From positions 3,305 through 67,304 of the forward strand of contig CAZFUY010000003.1 of assembly GCA_964522445.1 (NCBI GenBank): a stretch of 64,000 nt of DNA, written 5' to 3'. Source of the stretch: CAZFUY01 sp964522445. GTDB lineage: Bacteria; Pseudomonadota; Gammaproteobacteria; SZUA-229. A program made the position numbers and the translations under genes. The notes beneath the pieces were generated by a model. It did not search any database. It was given only the letters and a program-made list of their open reading frames with translations, and was not told the DNA's origin. Numbering within the stretch: position 1 is the stretch's first letter; every line of letters begins with the position of its first letter. Of this stretch, positions 53,575 to 62,521 are shown one piece after another.

Positions 53575-54315
53575 TTAAATATTCAAACTGCGGCCACCAC
53601 ATACCGGAATAACCTGTCCAGTAATATAGTCTGAATCTTTAATTAAGAATCGAACCGTAGCGGCAATATCCCGAGGCTCTCCTTTACGTTTAAGTGCTGT
53701 TCTTTCCAAAATCATTGACTGTGTTGCAGCATCCTCTTCAAGGCCGCTTTCTGGCCACATAATTGCGCCCGGTGCGACACCATTAACCCTCACTTCAGGC
53801 CCCAGTTCACGAGCCAGAGACTGTGTAAGCATAGCCAGCCCTGCTTTGGCTGCACAATAAACAGGGTGCTCTTTCATTGGCCGAAAGCCATGAATATCCA
53901 CAATATTAATAATACTGCCTTTGCTTATTTTTAAATAAGGCGTGGCTGCCTGAGATAAAAATAGTGGCGCTTTTAAATTGCTGCCCATTAAATCATCCCA
54001 GTGTTTTTCAGTAATGCTGCCGACAGGTGTGGGATAAAAAGTGGATGCATTATTGATAAGTGCGTCCAGTTCACCCCATTGGCCGGCAGATTTTTTAATC
54101 AGCGAATCTATTTCTGCTATTTGTAATAAATCGGCCTGTAGAATAATGGCAGAATGATCTCGAAGTGCATTCAACTCATTGCATAATGTCTGAGCCTCAT
54201 CTTCTGAAGAGCGGTAATGAATAACAATATTCATGCCTTCTGCGTGAAGCATGCGGGAAATTTCAGCGCCAATACGTTTGGCTGCGCCGGTAATTAAAGC
54301 TGTTTTATTTAACAT
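53575..54315 (-). CDS. folM: Pteridine reductase-like short-chain dehydrogenase
   Basis: 246 residues, SDR fold. The cofactor motif is TGAAKRIG, with Arg where classical SDRs have Gly, a hallmark of pteridine reductases. The catalytic Tyr-x-x-x-Lys is YCAAK, with NNASTFYPTP and PGAIMWPE. It probably reduces dihydrobiopterin or dihydrofolate (FolM/PTR1 type). The neighbouring folB-folK supports a pterin role. FolM by family plus context; biochemical substrate inferred. Confidence 0.85.
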   Translation of the reverse strand: MLNKTALITGAAKRIGAEISRMLHAEGMNIVIHYRSSEDEAQTLCNELNALRDHSAIILQADLLQIAEIDSLIKKSAGQWGELDALINNASTFYPTPVGSITEKHWDDLMGSNLKAPLFLSQAATPYLKISKGSIINIVDIHGFRPMKEHPVYCAAKAGLAMLTQSLARELGPEVRVNGVAPGAIMWPESGLEEDAATQSMILERTALKRKGEPRDIAATVRFLIKDSDYITGQVIPVCGGRSLNI

Positions 54316-54355
54316 GATAGAATGCCTATCGATTTTTTTATCTAGTGTAGCATCA

Positions 54356-55534
54356 ATGAGAGAGCTGAATTTACCAGAGCCGAGCCAGGAAGAAAAACAG
54401 CATAGCCAGAAGCTGGTTAAGTTAATCTGTGATGAAATAAAAGCCGCAGGTGGCTGGATTGATTTTGCACGATATATGGAACTGGCTTTATATGCCCCTG
54501 GTTCAGGTTATTACAGTGCGGGCACACAAAAGTTTGGAGAGCAGGGGGATTTTATAACTGCACCGGAAGTTTCGCCACTGTTTGCACAGACATTAGCGAA
54601 TCCTGTTAGCCAGGTATTGCAATCAATGGGCGGCGGTGATGTTATTGAGTTTGGAGCAGGTTCGGGTGTGCTGGCAGCAGATTTATTGCAGGCGCTAAAA
54701 AATAAAAATGTATTACCTGAGCATTATTTGATTGTTGAGTTGAGTGCAGAACTTAAACAACGACAAAAACAAATGATAGAGCAGCGGCTGCCAGAATTAA
54801 TGGATCGTATTATCTGGCTAGATTCACTGCCAGAAAATCCAGTTAAAGCCGTCGTTTTAGCAAATGAAGTTTTAGATGCCATGCCTGTGCAACGTTTTAT
54901 AAAAACAGAAATGGGAATTGAATCATTAGGCGTTAGCTGTTTGGATGGTGTTCTGGTTCTGCAAAATAAAAAGGCTTGTAATAAATTAAACCAGTCTGTA
55001 AAAAATATTGAAAAAGATCCTGGTAATGAATTGCAACAGGGGTATATCTCTGAAATTAATTTAAATATAAAACCCTGGCTGCAATCGATTGAGCAGATTT
55101 TACAGCAGGGAGCTGTTTATTTAATTGATTATGGTTACCCACGTTCAGAGTATTATTTGCCAGAACGTTATATGGGAACACTTATGTGTTATTACAAACA
55201 CAGAGCACATGATAGTGTTCTGTGGAATCCTGGCTTGCAGGACTTAACAGCTTTTGTTGATTTTACCGCTGTAGCAGAAGCGGCGCTTGATGCTGGTTTT
55301 GATGTAAATGGTTTTGCATCACAGGCCAATTTTTTATTAAATACAGGTTTGCCTCAATTAGTTGAGTCGCAAATGTCAGATGATCTAAAAAAACACCTGC
55401 CTCTGGTGCAGCAGATGAAAACTTTAACACTGCCCAGTGAAATGGGGGAACGTTTTAAAGTCATGGGCTTAAGTAAGAATCTTGAAATATTAATGCCGGG
55501 ATTTGAATTAAGAGATGCCCGAGATCGTTTGTAG
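54356..55534 (+). CDS. MidA/NDUFAF7-type SAM-dependent methyltransferase
   Basis: 392 residues from ATG 54356. A longer frame from 54251 overlaps the divergent folM start and is unlikely. Motifs of the COG1565 family: IDFARYMELALYAPGSGYYS, GDFITAPEVSPLF, IEFGAGSGVLAADLL, VLANEVLDAMPVQRF and LIDYGYPRSEYY. The mitochondrial relative NDUFAF7 methylates an arginine of complex I; the bacterial target is unknown. Confidence 0.92.
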   Translation: MRELNLPEPSQEEKQHSQKLVKLICDEIKAAGGWIDFARYMELALYAPGSGYYSAGTQKFGEQGDFITAPEVSPLFAQTLANPVSQVLQSMGGGDVIEFGAGSGVLAADLLQALKNKNVLPEHYLIVELSAELKQRQKQMIEQRLPELMDRIIWLDSLPENPVKAVVLANEVLDAMPVQRFIKTEMGIESLGVSCLDGVLVLQNKKACNKLNQSVKNIEKDPGNELQQGYISEINLNIKPWLQSIEQILQQGAVYLIDYGYPRSEYYLPERYMGTLMCYYKHRAHDSVLWNPGLQDLTAFVDFTAVAEAALDAGFDVNGFASQANFLLNTGLPQLVESQMSDDLKKHLPLVQQMKTLTLPSEMGERFKVMGLSKNLEILMPGFELRDARDRL

Positions 55535-55552
55535 CCTATAATGTGCAAATAA

Positions 55553-55602
55553 TTGTAGGAGCGGCTTTAGCCTTGATAGCAGTTTAGCTGATCGCTCCTG
55601 CG
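55553..55602. repeat. REP-like palindrome, TGTAGGAGCGGC-type
   Basis: GTAGGAGCG (55555-55563) pairs with CGCTCCTGC (55593-55601, one G-T pair). The start resembles the half unit at 18395. It lies between the methyltransferase gene and uppP. Such GTAGGAGCGGC repeats are common REP elements in gammaproteobacteria. Confidence 0.65.
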
Positions 55603-55625
55603 TAATATAAAATAAAGAGATATTT

Positions 55626-56423
55626 ATGGATTTTTTACAGATATTTGTTTTGGCAATAGTACAGGGATTAACTGAATTTCTCCCAGTGTCCAGCTCGGCG
55701 CATCTTATACTTGTGCCAATTCTTACGGGCTGGCAGGATCAGGGGCTGGCCTTTGATGTTGCTGTTCATGTAGGAACATTAAGTGCCGTTACTTTATATT
55801 TTCGAAAAGAAATAATTCAGATGGCTACTGCATGGTTTGCATCAATTGCAGGAAAAGGTTTTAGTGATGATGCAAAACTGGCCTGGGCAGTGCTATTTGG
55901 TACTATTCCGGTTGGACTGGCCGGCTTATTATTTAAAGATTTTATCGAAGAAAATTTAAGAACAGCTTTTGTATTAGCTACAGCAACTATCGTGTTCGCA
56001 ATATTATTATGGTGGGCAGATACAAAAGGTCGTGGCAAACGTAGTGAGTATTCAATTGGCTGGAAAGATGTTCTGTTTATAGGTATTGCGCAAGCCATGG
56101 CATTAATACCCGGCACTTCACGTTCAGGCGCAACCATGACGGCGGCTTTAATGCTGGGTTTAAGTCGACAGGCAGCAGCGCGCTTTTCTTTTTTATTGTC
56201 TATCCCTGTTATTGTTTTGGCAGGTGGCCTTGAAACGCTGGATTATTTAAAAGAAGCCAATGTTGATGATATGCAGCCCTTATTATTAGGTGCATTAATT
56301 TCGGGTGTGAGCGCTTATTTCTGCATTCATTATTTTTTAATATTGCTTGAACGCATTGGCATGATGCCATTTGTTATTTATCGTTTAGTTCTGGCGATAT
56401 TTTTATATATTGTATTTGTGTAA
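55626..56423 (+). CDS. uppP: Undecaprenyl-diphosphatase
   Basis: Integral membrane enzyme that recycles the lipid carrier for peptidoglycan; also gives bacitracin resistance. 265 residues, about eight hydrophobic segments. The signature sequences QGLTEFLPVSSSAHL and IPGTSRSGATM, with the catalytic Glu and Arg residues, are intact. Confidence 0.97.
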   Translation: MDFLQIFVLAIVQGLTEFLPVSSSAHLILVPILTGWQDQGLAFDVAVHVGTLSAVTLYFRKEIIQMATAWFASIAGKGFSDDAKLAWAVLFGTIPVGLAGLLFKDFIEENLRTAFVLATATIVFAILLWWADTKGRGKRSEYSIGWKDVLFIGIAQAMALIPGTSRSGATMTAALMLGLSRQAAARFSFLLSIPVIVLAGGLETLDYLKEANVDDMQPLLLGALISGVSAYFCIHYFLILLERIGMMPFVIYRLVLAIFLYIVFV

Positions 56424-56432
56424 GTCAGGATA

Positions 56433-56840
56433 ATGAAAAATCATAAATTTTATTTAAATTATAAATGGTTATGGTTATCTATTGGCTGTGGTCTGGTTTT
56501 ATTTGTTGTTTATGAAACATTAACGACCAGCCCTGTTAGTATTGATGTGCCTATGGCTGATAAATATATGCATACGGTTGGATATTTTATTCTGATGGGA
56601 TGGTTTGTGCAGATTTATCAGCAGAATAAAGCTAAATTATTTTTAGGAATATTTTTTATCAGTATGGGTATCAGCCTTGAATTTTTGCAGGAATGGGGCG
56701 GTGTTCGATATTTTGAAGTATTTGATATGTTGGCTAATGGATTAGGTGTAGTGATTGCCTGGGCACTATCTTATACTCGCTTTTCAGAGATTTTATATCA
56801 TATTGACGGTATTATTTTTTCAAGAATAAAACCTTCCTGA
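56433..56840 (+). CDS. VanZ-like family membrane protein
   Basis: 135 residues, four hydrophobic segments. Typical VanZ pattern: ADKYMHTVGYFILMGWF in the second segment and LEFLQEWGGVRYFEVFDMLANGLGV in the third to fourth. Starts 9 nt after uppP, so probably co-transcribed. The role is unknown; the VanZ name comes from teicoplanin resistance. Confidence 0.88.
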   Translation: MKNHKFYLNYKWLWLSIGCGLVLFVVYETLTTSPVSIDVPMADKYMHTVGYFILMGWFVQIYQQNKAKLFLGIFFISMGISLEFLQEWGGVRYFEVFDMLANGLGVVIAWALSYTRFSEILYHIDGIIFSRIKPS

Positions 56841-56885
56841 TTTTTCCTGTGTATTATTAGTAGAGATGTTTTCACGAAACAAAAT

Positions 56886-56965
56886 CCCGTTATCCCGGTA
56901 TACTTTTGAGCTGGGGGCCGGTGGTCTTAAAGTTAGAGTCCTGCTAAAAAACATGCAGGAATGAC
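56886..56965. repeat. Degenerate GTCATTCC-type repeat
   Basis: CCTGCTAAAAAACATGCAGG (56940-56959) is a 5-bp hairpin followed by AATGAC, the reverse of the GTCATTCC unit at 24175. A further inverted-like CCCGGTATACTTTTGAGC lies at 56894. This looks like a worn dispersed repeat between the VanZ-like gene and cca. Confidence 0.5.
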
Positions 56966-57033
56966 AAAAATGTGGTTGGTTTTTTTATAGCCTGTATCTC
57001 TCGTGTAAAGGTTTCTAATAATATAAAAATATT

Positions 57034-58257
57034 TTAGTCATCTTTTTTTAGTTTTGAAATAGTTGTTATGCGTGCTTTGTGTATAGCATCAGCCATATCC
57101 TGTCCCTTTAGGCCCATTTCTTTTAGTAGTTTTATATCGATACCCTTTGCAGCGGCTAATGCTTTCTTCATGAATTCTGCCTGTGGATATTCTCTATCTT
57201 CAAAGCCTTTTCGTCCGCGAATGTCAGCCTGGCATACCAGTAAAAATTTATTAAAACGTCCTGGTTTCCGGAATGCGTCTATGCGCTCCAGAGTTTTTAT
57301 AACGGTTTTAGATTTTAGTTCAAATGCTTTATGTATATGCAAATGGTATCTGGAAGTAATAACGGCAAGGTCTTTAAATTCATTAGGTATTTTTAGTCGC
57401 CTGCAAATGTTTTTAATGATATCTGCACCCAGTTGCTCATGGCCGTGGTGACTGGGCCATTTGTCTTCTGGTGTAACGCCTTTGCCAAGGTCATGGCAGA
57501 GTGCAGCGAAACGTACAACTGTTTCATCGCTTAATAAACAGGCTTGCTGTAGTACCATGAGTGTGTGTATGCCCGTGTCAATTTCGGGGTGGTACTCTAT
57601 TGGTTGCGGGATGCCAAATAAAATATCAATTTCAGGCAGTATGCGTTTTAGTGCGCCACACTCTTTAAGTGCTTTAATAAATTCATGGGGGCTTTTTTCG
57701 CCTAAAGCTTTATGCATTTCCTGCCAGACACGTTCTGCAACCAGTGCGTCCACTTCATTTTTCTGCACCATGGTTTTCATGAGTTGCATGGTTTCTTCTG
57801 CAATAGTAAAACCTAAATGTGCATAGCGTGCTGCAAATCTTGCTACACGTAGTATGCGTACAGGGTCTTCGCAAAAAGCGTCTGAAACATGGCGTAATAA
57901 TTTATTTTTTAAATCAGCCTGACCATTGTATGGGTCTATAATGTTACCATCACTATCCTGAGCAATAGCATTAATGGTTAAATCACGACGTTGTAAATCT
58001 TCTTCAAGTGTTATTTCGGGGGAGGCGTGAATATCAAAGCCAGTGTAGCCAGGTGCTGTTTTTCTTTCTGTGCGTGCCAGTGCATGCTCTTCTTTTGTGA
58101 TGGGATGAAGAAAAACAGGAAAATCTTTGCCGACCTGTTGATAATTAAGCTTAAGCATTTCGTCTGCAGTAGCACCAACTACGAGCCAGTCTTTTTCTGT
58201 AAAGGGGTAATTTAAAAGTTGATCGCGAACTGCGCCGCCGACTAGATAGATTTGCAT
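57034..58257 (-). CDS. cca: CCA tRNA nucleotidyltransferase with HD domain
   Basis: Adds or repairs the CCA end of tRNA. 407 residues, class II. YLVGGAVRDQLLNYPF is the nucleotide motif; Glu21 and Asp23 take the places of the usual Asp21/Asp23 pair, a change that may be neutral. RRDLTINAIAQD and EDPVRILRVARFAARY follow. The C-terminal HD domain (LCHDLGKGVTPEDKWPSHHGH) gives the gammaproteobacterial enzyme phosphohydrolase activities. Confidence 0.96.
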   Translation of the reverse strand: MQIYLVGGAVRDQLLNYPFTEKDWLVVGATADEMLKLNYQQVGKDFPVFLHPITKEEHALARTERKTAPGYTGFDIHASPEITLEEDLQRRDLTINAIAQDSDGNIIDPYNGQADLKNKLLRHVSDAFCEDPVRILRVARFAARYAHLGFTIAEETMQLMKTMVQKNEVDALVAERVWQEMHKALGEKSPHEFIKALKECGALKRILPEIDILFGIPQPIEYHPEIDTGIHTLMVLQQACLLSDETVVRFAALCHDLGKGVTPEDKWPSHHGHEQLGADIIKNICRRLKIPNEFKDLAVITSRYHLHIHKAFELKSKTVIKTLERIDAFRKPGRFNKFLLVCQADIRGRKGFEDREYPQAEFMKKALAAAKGIDIKLLKEMGLKGQDMADAIHKARITTISKLKKDD

Positions 58258-58332
58258 GGGGTTATTATAAACCTTAAAAGAGAAATAAAAAGCATTGTCT
58301 CAAATGCTTTGTATCGTGAAAGAATCTCTTAG

Positions 58333-60209
58333 TTATAAAAAATTATCTAAAATTTTTGCCAGTTGGTCAGCGTTAACAGGTTTGGTTAAAAAAGCATTCA
58401 TGCCTGCATTTATGCACTGTTTTTTATCTTCTGAAGTNNNNNNNNNNNNNNNNNNNNNNNNNNNNNNNNNNNNNNNNNNNNNNNNNNNNNNNNNNNNNNN
58501 NNNNNNNNNNNNNNNNNNNNNNNNNNNNNNNNNNNNNTGGCATTGATTTCGCTATCTTCGGCAATTAAAATTCGTCGTTGTTCTGACTGCCTTGAGTTTA
58601 TGGTTTCTTCGCTTCCTGCAAATAATGTATTTAAATTTTGTGCAAGACTTTCTAATGATATTGGTTTAGTTATTGATTTCTGTGCGTCCTGCATAATATC
58701 GGCTTCTGTTAGTTCAATGCTTTTTATATAAGTTGCATATAGTATGGGGGATTGGCAGCTTGCTTCATGACGAATGCGTTGAATTAGTTCCTGTGCATTA
58801 TTTTGTTTTAGTGTTTCGCATAAAATAATGGTGTCAAATAAATTGTTCTTTTCTTTGCTCCATAAAATATGAGCAATAAGGTTATCTTTTCCATCAGTTG
58901 AATAAGTGTCTATGTCTAGTTGGGTGCAATATTTTTCCAGGATTTCACGATTGGTTTTGTCAGGCTCAAAAATTAAAACACGCCTGTTTTCAAAAGTTAC
59001 TGGTGTCTCTTCTTGTTTTTTATTGTCCAGTTCCCAGTTAAAATTTAATATAAAAGCAGGTTTGGAATTTTTGTTATATTTAATGTCAAAACTGCCACCC
59101 ATTAGTCGTGTTAATTGAGATCCAACACGTAAAGCAAGTGCTTCGTCAGTGGATGGTATATCATTTATATAAATACGTTCGGCATTTAATTCCTGAGTAA
59201 AATTTATTTTTATGTCTATGTTGATATGATTCTCTGCGCTAATGTCGCCCGCATGTATCTCAATATAAATGCCATCAGTTGTTGAGTGTTCGATTGCATG
59301 TCGAATGAGATTAGATAGTAATTGACGTAATCGCTGAGCATCACCAAAACAGTGATAAGGAAATTGTTTGTTAATATAATAATTCAGGTTGATGTTTTTT
59401 TCGTGTGCTAATGGAGCAAGACTGTGGATGAGGGTGTTAAGCAATGTTCTTGGCTGAAAGCTTTGTTGATTGAATAAAATATTGCCCTGCTCAATGTGTG
59501 AAAAATCAACAATGTCTTCAATGATTTCCTGTAGCGCATTACTTGACTGGCTTAATGCCTGTAAATATTGTTTTTGTTGTCCATCCAGTTTTGTTTTATT
59601 GAGTAAATCAATCATGCCAACAACACCGCCAATAGGCGTTCTGATTTGATGTGTCATAGTTGACAGGAATTCGGTTTTTGCATCATTGGCTCGGTCTGCT
59701 TCTTTAACTGCTGTTTGTAATCGTTTTTGTAATGAATATAAATAGAGTGGTAGAGAAATTATTAATAATAAAAATGCCATGGCATCCAGTGTCAGTAAAG
59801 ACCATGCATTTTCTGTTATCAGTAATATGTTGTAACCAATTAGTGTTAAAACTACAGCTGTCATTAAAAACTTTTTACCGTAGCGTGTGCCGTATCCAAT
59901 GTATATCCATAAATATACAAGCACAAAAACACTATTAATTCCGCCAGTTAAAAAGGCAGAGAAAGTTGTACTGCCAACATCAAAACAAAGGGCAAGATAA
60001 CGGCGAAATGTGGAGGTGGGCATCCATGTTAGAGTCAACATAACAATAAAACTAAAAGAGAAAAATACCAGGGTAAATGTGTGTAGAGTGTTCATATTGG
60101 CATCAAAGTAGCCGCTTTTGATACCTGAAGATATGTAGGCATAGGTTAAAACACCTATACATAAACGTATTAGTGATTGAATTAATTCTGTGTTTCTGAA
60201 TTTATTCAT
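58333..60209 (-). CDS. Hybrid sensor histidine kinase, degenerate ATPase and first receiver (broken by an assembly gap)
   Basis: Six transmembrane helices in the first 160 residues, a HisKA domain with His187 (FLSTMTHQIRTPIGG), then an HATPase-like domain with an altered N box (NLIRHAIEHS) and no visible DxGxG or GxGLG boxes. Receiver 1 begins RRVLIFEPD but has Cys at the phosphoacceptor position (FDTIILCETLK). Receiver 2 starts RRILIAEDSEINA, enters the gap, and resumes as TSEDKKQCINAG with FLTKPVNADQLAKIL and TAA at 58333-58335. The frames on either side of the 100 N disagree, so the Ns are a nominal size. About 70 residues, including the aspartate, are missing. Confidence 0.85.
58438..58537. 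other. Assembly gap in the hybrid kinase gene
   Basis: 100 N. Unlike the gap at 51575, the flanks share no sequence. By comparison with a normal receiver of about 115 residues the true missing length is nearer 200 bp. Confidence 0.9.
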
Positions 60210-60226
60210 GGCAAGGTCTCTGTAAA

Positions 60227-60232
60227 ATTATA
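60227..60232 (-). promoter_or_regulatory. Putative -10 element of the hybrid kinase gene
   Basis: A perfect TATAAT on the minus strand, 17 nt upstream of the kinase ATG. A -35 at the usual 17-nt spacing would fall inside the adjacent GTA repeat. Confidence 0.45.
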
Positions 60233-60234
60233 CT

Positions 60235-60282
<48 letters not shown>

Positions 60283-60300
60283 CACTTAAGTAATTTCAGG

Positions 60301-61245
60301 CTAACGCTGAGCCTGTTGGCGCTGAATGTCCTGTTGTATTCGGTGCTGCTTTTGCCCAAGGTAATAAGGCACTATTGATTCAATTGTTGTTGGTTGTGAA
60401 TTTGCGCTTTTACATACGCTATCAACCTGTAAAGATTGAAAGTTATCAATGGAAAAAGGCTTGCCGGGAAACCATTCAAGGATAATGGCCTGAATCTGAG
60501 AAATAAAATCAGGTAGACCTATAATGCGGTGATTCATGTCCAGTATTTTATCTGTGTATTCAACCAGTTCTTTTAATGTGTATTGTTTGGGGCCGCAGAG
60601 TTCATAACGTTGCCCAAAAGTAGAAGAATCTTCAAGGGCATTGATAAAACATCTAGCTACATCGCTAACAAATACAGGAGCAAAGCGTGTATTTGGGCAT
60701 GCTAAAGGAAATATCAGAGGCGTGATTTTAAGTAAATTTGCAAACCGGTTAAAGAAGCTATCATTGTGACCAAAAATAACAGAAGGTTGAAAGCTGGTGA
60801 CATTAATTTTCCCGGCAAAAGAATGAACATGATTTTCACCTTCGCCCTTGCTGCGTAAGTAGCGGCTGGGACTGGAGTTAGCGTTAGCATTTAAGGCGCT
60901 CATATGCAATAAGCGGTAGATTTTATTGTGGTGGCAGGCATTAAGTATTTTTCGGGGTAGTTCGACATGAGCTTGCCTGAATCCATCGCCATTATGCTCT
61001 TTTTCATTCAAGATGCCGACCAGATTAATAATGGCATCACAGCCCTGAGTGTGTGTATTAAGCTCATTCTGATTATGGGTATCAGTTTCAATAACCTGGA
61101 TATTGGGTAGAATAAGTAAATTCCTGCAATGCTCTTTGCGTTTGGTAAGAACAACGACGCTTTTTTTTGCTGTACATAACTGACTGATAATGTGAGTACC
61201 AACAAACCCACTACCACCTAAAACACATATTTTATTTATCAACAT
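60301..61245 (-). CDS. NDUFA9-like atypical SDR / NAD(P)-binding epimerase-type protein
   Basis: 314 residues; Rossmann motif CVLGGSGFVGTHI at the start, then NLVGILNE, LLHMSALNA and RYLRSKGEGE, with Tyr-x-x-x-Lys replaced by Tyr-Leu-Arg-Ser-Lys, plus FQPSVIFGHNDSFFNRFA. This fits the complex I NDUFA9-like/atypical SDR group, often linked to quinone or electron-transport functions. The substrate is unknown. It precedes the hybrid kinase gene on the same strand. Confidence 0.88.
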   Translation of the reverse strand: MLINKICVLGGSGFVGTHIISQLCTAKKSVVVLTKRKEHCRNLLILPNIQVIETDTHNQNELNTHTQGCDAIINLVGILNEKEHNGDGFRQAHVELPRKILNACHHNKIYRLLHMSALNANANSSPSRYLRSKGEGENHVHSFAGKINVTSFQPSVIFGHNDSFFNRFANLLKITPLIFPLACPNTRFAPVFVSDVARCFINALEDSSTFGQRYELCGPKQYTLKELVEYTDKILDMNHRIIGLPDFISQIQAIILEWFPGKPFSIDNFQSLQVDSVCKSANSQPTTIESIVPYYLGQKQHRIQQDIQRQQAQR

Positions 61246-61333
61246 TATCGCGTCCGTTTTTTAAATTATTTTGGGTTGCTCTGTTCATTCCTAATATGTC
61301 TGTAATTAATAGAGGTTTCCCTGTATTTGTATC

Positions 61334-61522
61334 TTGACAAAAGTTTTTAATTAACACAATCTAAAGCCATGAAAAAATTGATCTCATTTAAGCATCTGGT
61401 CATTATTGTTGTATGCCTGCGCTGGCATTTAACTGATAATCTGTGTGCTCGATGTATGTATTGATAATTAATTTCAGGAAATAATAAAAAGCCACAGATT
61501 CGAAAGAGCTGTGGCTTTTTTT
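61334..61522 (+). ncRNA. Candidate small RNA or tiny-peptide transcript
   Basis: A perfect -35 hexamer TTGACA (61334-61339) and a strong terminator (61486-61522) lie on the plus strand with no annotated gene between. The -10 is poor. A 31-codon frame (61369-61464, MKKLISFKHLVIIVVCLRWH...) sits inside and could be a leader peptide. A transcript of about 150 nt would fit. Otherwise 61246-61612 shows nothing else. This is an inference from signals alone. Confidence 0.35.
61486..61522 (+). terminator. Rho-independent terminator without an obvious gene
   Basis: AAAAGCCACAG and CTGTGGCTTTT form a perfect stem with an 11-nt loop and a run of seven T. The stem is symmetric enough to act on both strands, but no minus-strand gene reads into it either. 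Confidence 0.85.
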
Positions 61523-61612
61523 ATGCATAGGATATGCGGTATTCAGTGGTGCTATGGATGGCAAGGAGCTGTCATTCTGGCATACGACATCCCTAATTGA
61601 TTTTGGTAGAAA

Positions 61613-62521
61613 GTGGTGAATAAAAATCAGGCAACAATGGTGATACTGGCTTATCTGGCTGTAGTGCTTATATGGTCAACAACACCACTGGCTATAAAAT
61701 GGAGTGGAGAAGGGGTGGGATTCCTGTTTGGTATTACCTGCCGCATGTTTATTGGTGGAGGACTGGCACTTGTTTTAACCATAATGCGCTATAAAACATT
61801 GCCCCTGTCTGCAAAAGCATTGCATGTGTATAGCGCTGCGGCAATGGCTATATTTGGTGCTATGATGCCTGTTTACTGGGGAGCACAGTATATTTCTTCT
61901 GTGCTTATTTCGATTGTTTTTGGTTTAACACCTATTTTTACCGCATTTTTAGCAGCAAGAGTGCTTAATGAGAAAAGTTTGACAGTTGTTAAAATATTGG
62001 GTGGGCTGTTAGGTGTTGCAGGTTTAATCGTTGTATTTTCAGAGCAGTTTCAATTGGGTAAAGATGCAGCCTGGGGAATAAGTGCAGTTCTACTTTCAGT
62101 TGTTTTACATTCGATAAGCGCTGTATGGATAAAACAAATTAATACTCATTTGCCTGCGCTGGTTGTGACAACGGGTGGTTTGCTTTTTTCATTACCTCTG
62201 TTTTTTCTGGTTTATTTTATTTTTGCGGATACTTTGCCAACAGCGCTACCGATGAAGTCTGTTTGGTCTATTATTTATCTGGGTGTTATGGGATCTGTTG
62301 TTGGTTTTGTTTGCTATTACTACCTGTTATCAAAGTTGCAGGCTTCCACTGTGGCTTTAATTACATTATTAACACCCATAACCGCACTGTGGCTAGGGCA
62401 TGTCTTTAATCAGGAAAATATTTCACTATTTATCTACCTGGGAACTGCTCTTGTGATTATGGGGTTAATGTTGCACCAATGGGGTGACTTTTTACTAAGA
62501 TTTATATGGATCAAAAAATAA
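61613..62521 (+). CDS. EamA/DMT-family transporter
   Basis: 302 residues with ten predicted membrane helices in two EamA repeats (VLIWSTTPLAIKWSGEGVG; later WIKQINTHLPALVVTTGG). The family exports metabolites such as amino acids; the substrate cannot be told. The start is GTG at 61613 or 61616, or possibly ATG 61637; there is no clear ribosome-binding site. The 3' end overlaps the next gene by 16 nt. Confidence 0.9.
   Translation: MVNKNQATMVILAYLAVVLIWSTTPLAIKWSGEGVGFLFGITCRMFIGGGLALVLTIMRYKTLPLSAKALHVYSAAAMAIFGAMMPVYWGAQYISSVLISIVFGLTPIFTAFLAARVLNEKSLTVVKILGGLLGVAGLIVVFSEQFQLGKDAAWGISAVLLSVVLHSISAVWIKQINTHLPALVVTTGGLLFSLPLFFLVYFIFADTLPTALPMKSVWSIIYLGVMGSVVGFVCYYYLLSKLQASTVALITLLTPITALWLGHVFNQENISLFIYLGTALVIMGLMLHQWGDFLLRFIWIKK

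Noticed and set aside
57034..58257. Glu21 replacing Asp in the metal-binding pair of Cca as a sign of lost activity
   Set aside because: Glu keeps a carboxylate, all other motifs are intact, and I cannot exclude that this form is common in the family.
58410..58537. Kinase C-terminus read straight through the N run (ending LQKIKNSA)
   Set aside because: It is in the wrong frame; the true receiver end (TKPVNADQLAKIL) is in another frame and stops at 58333.
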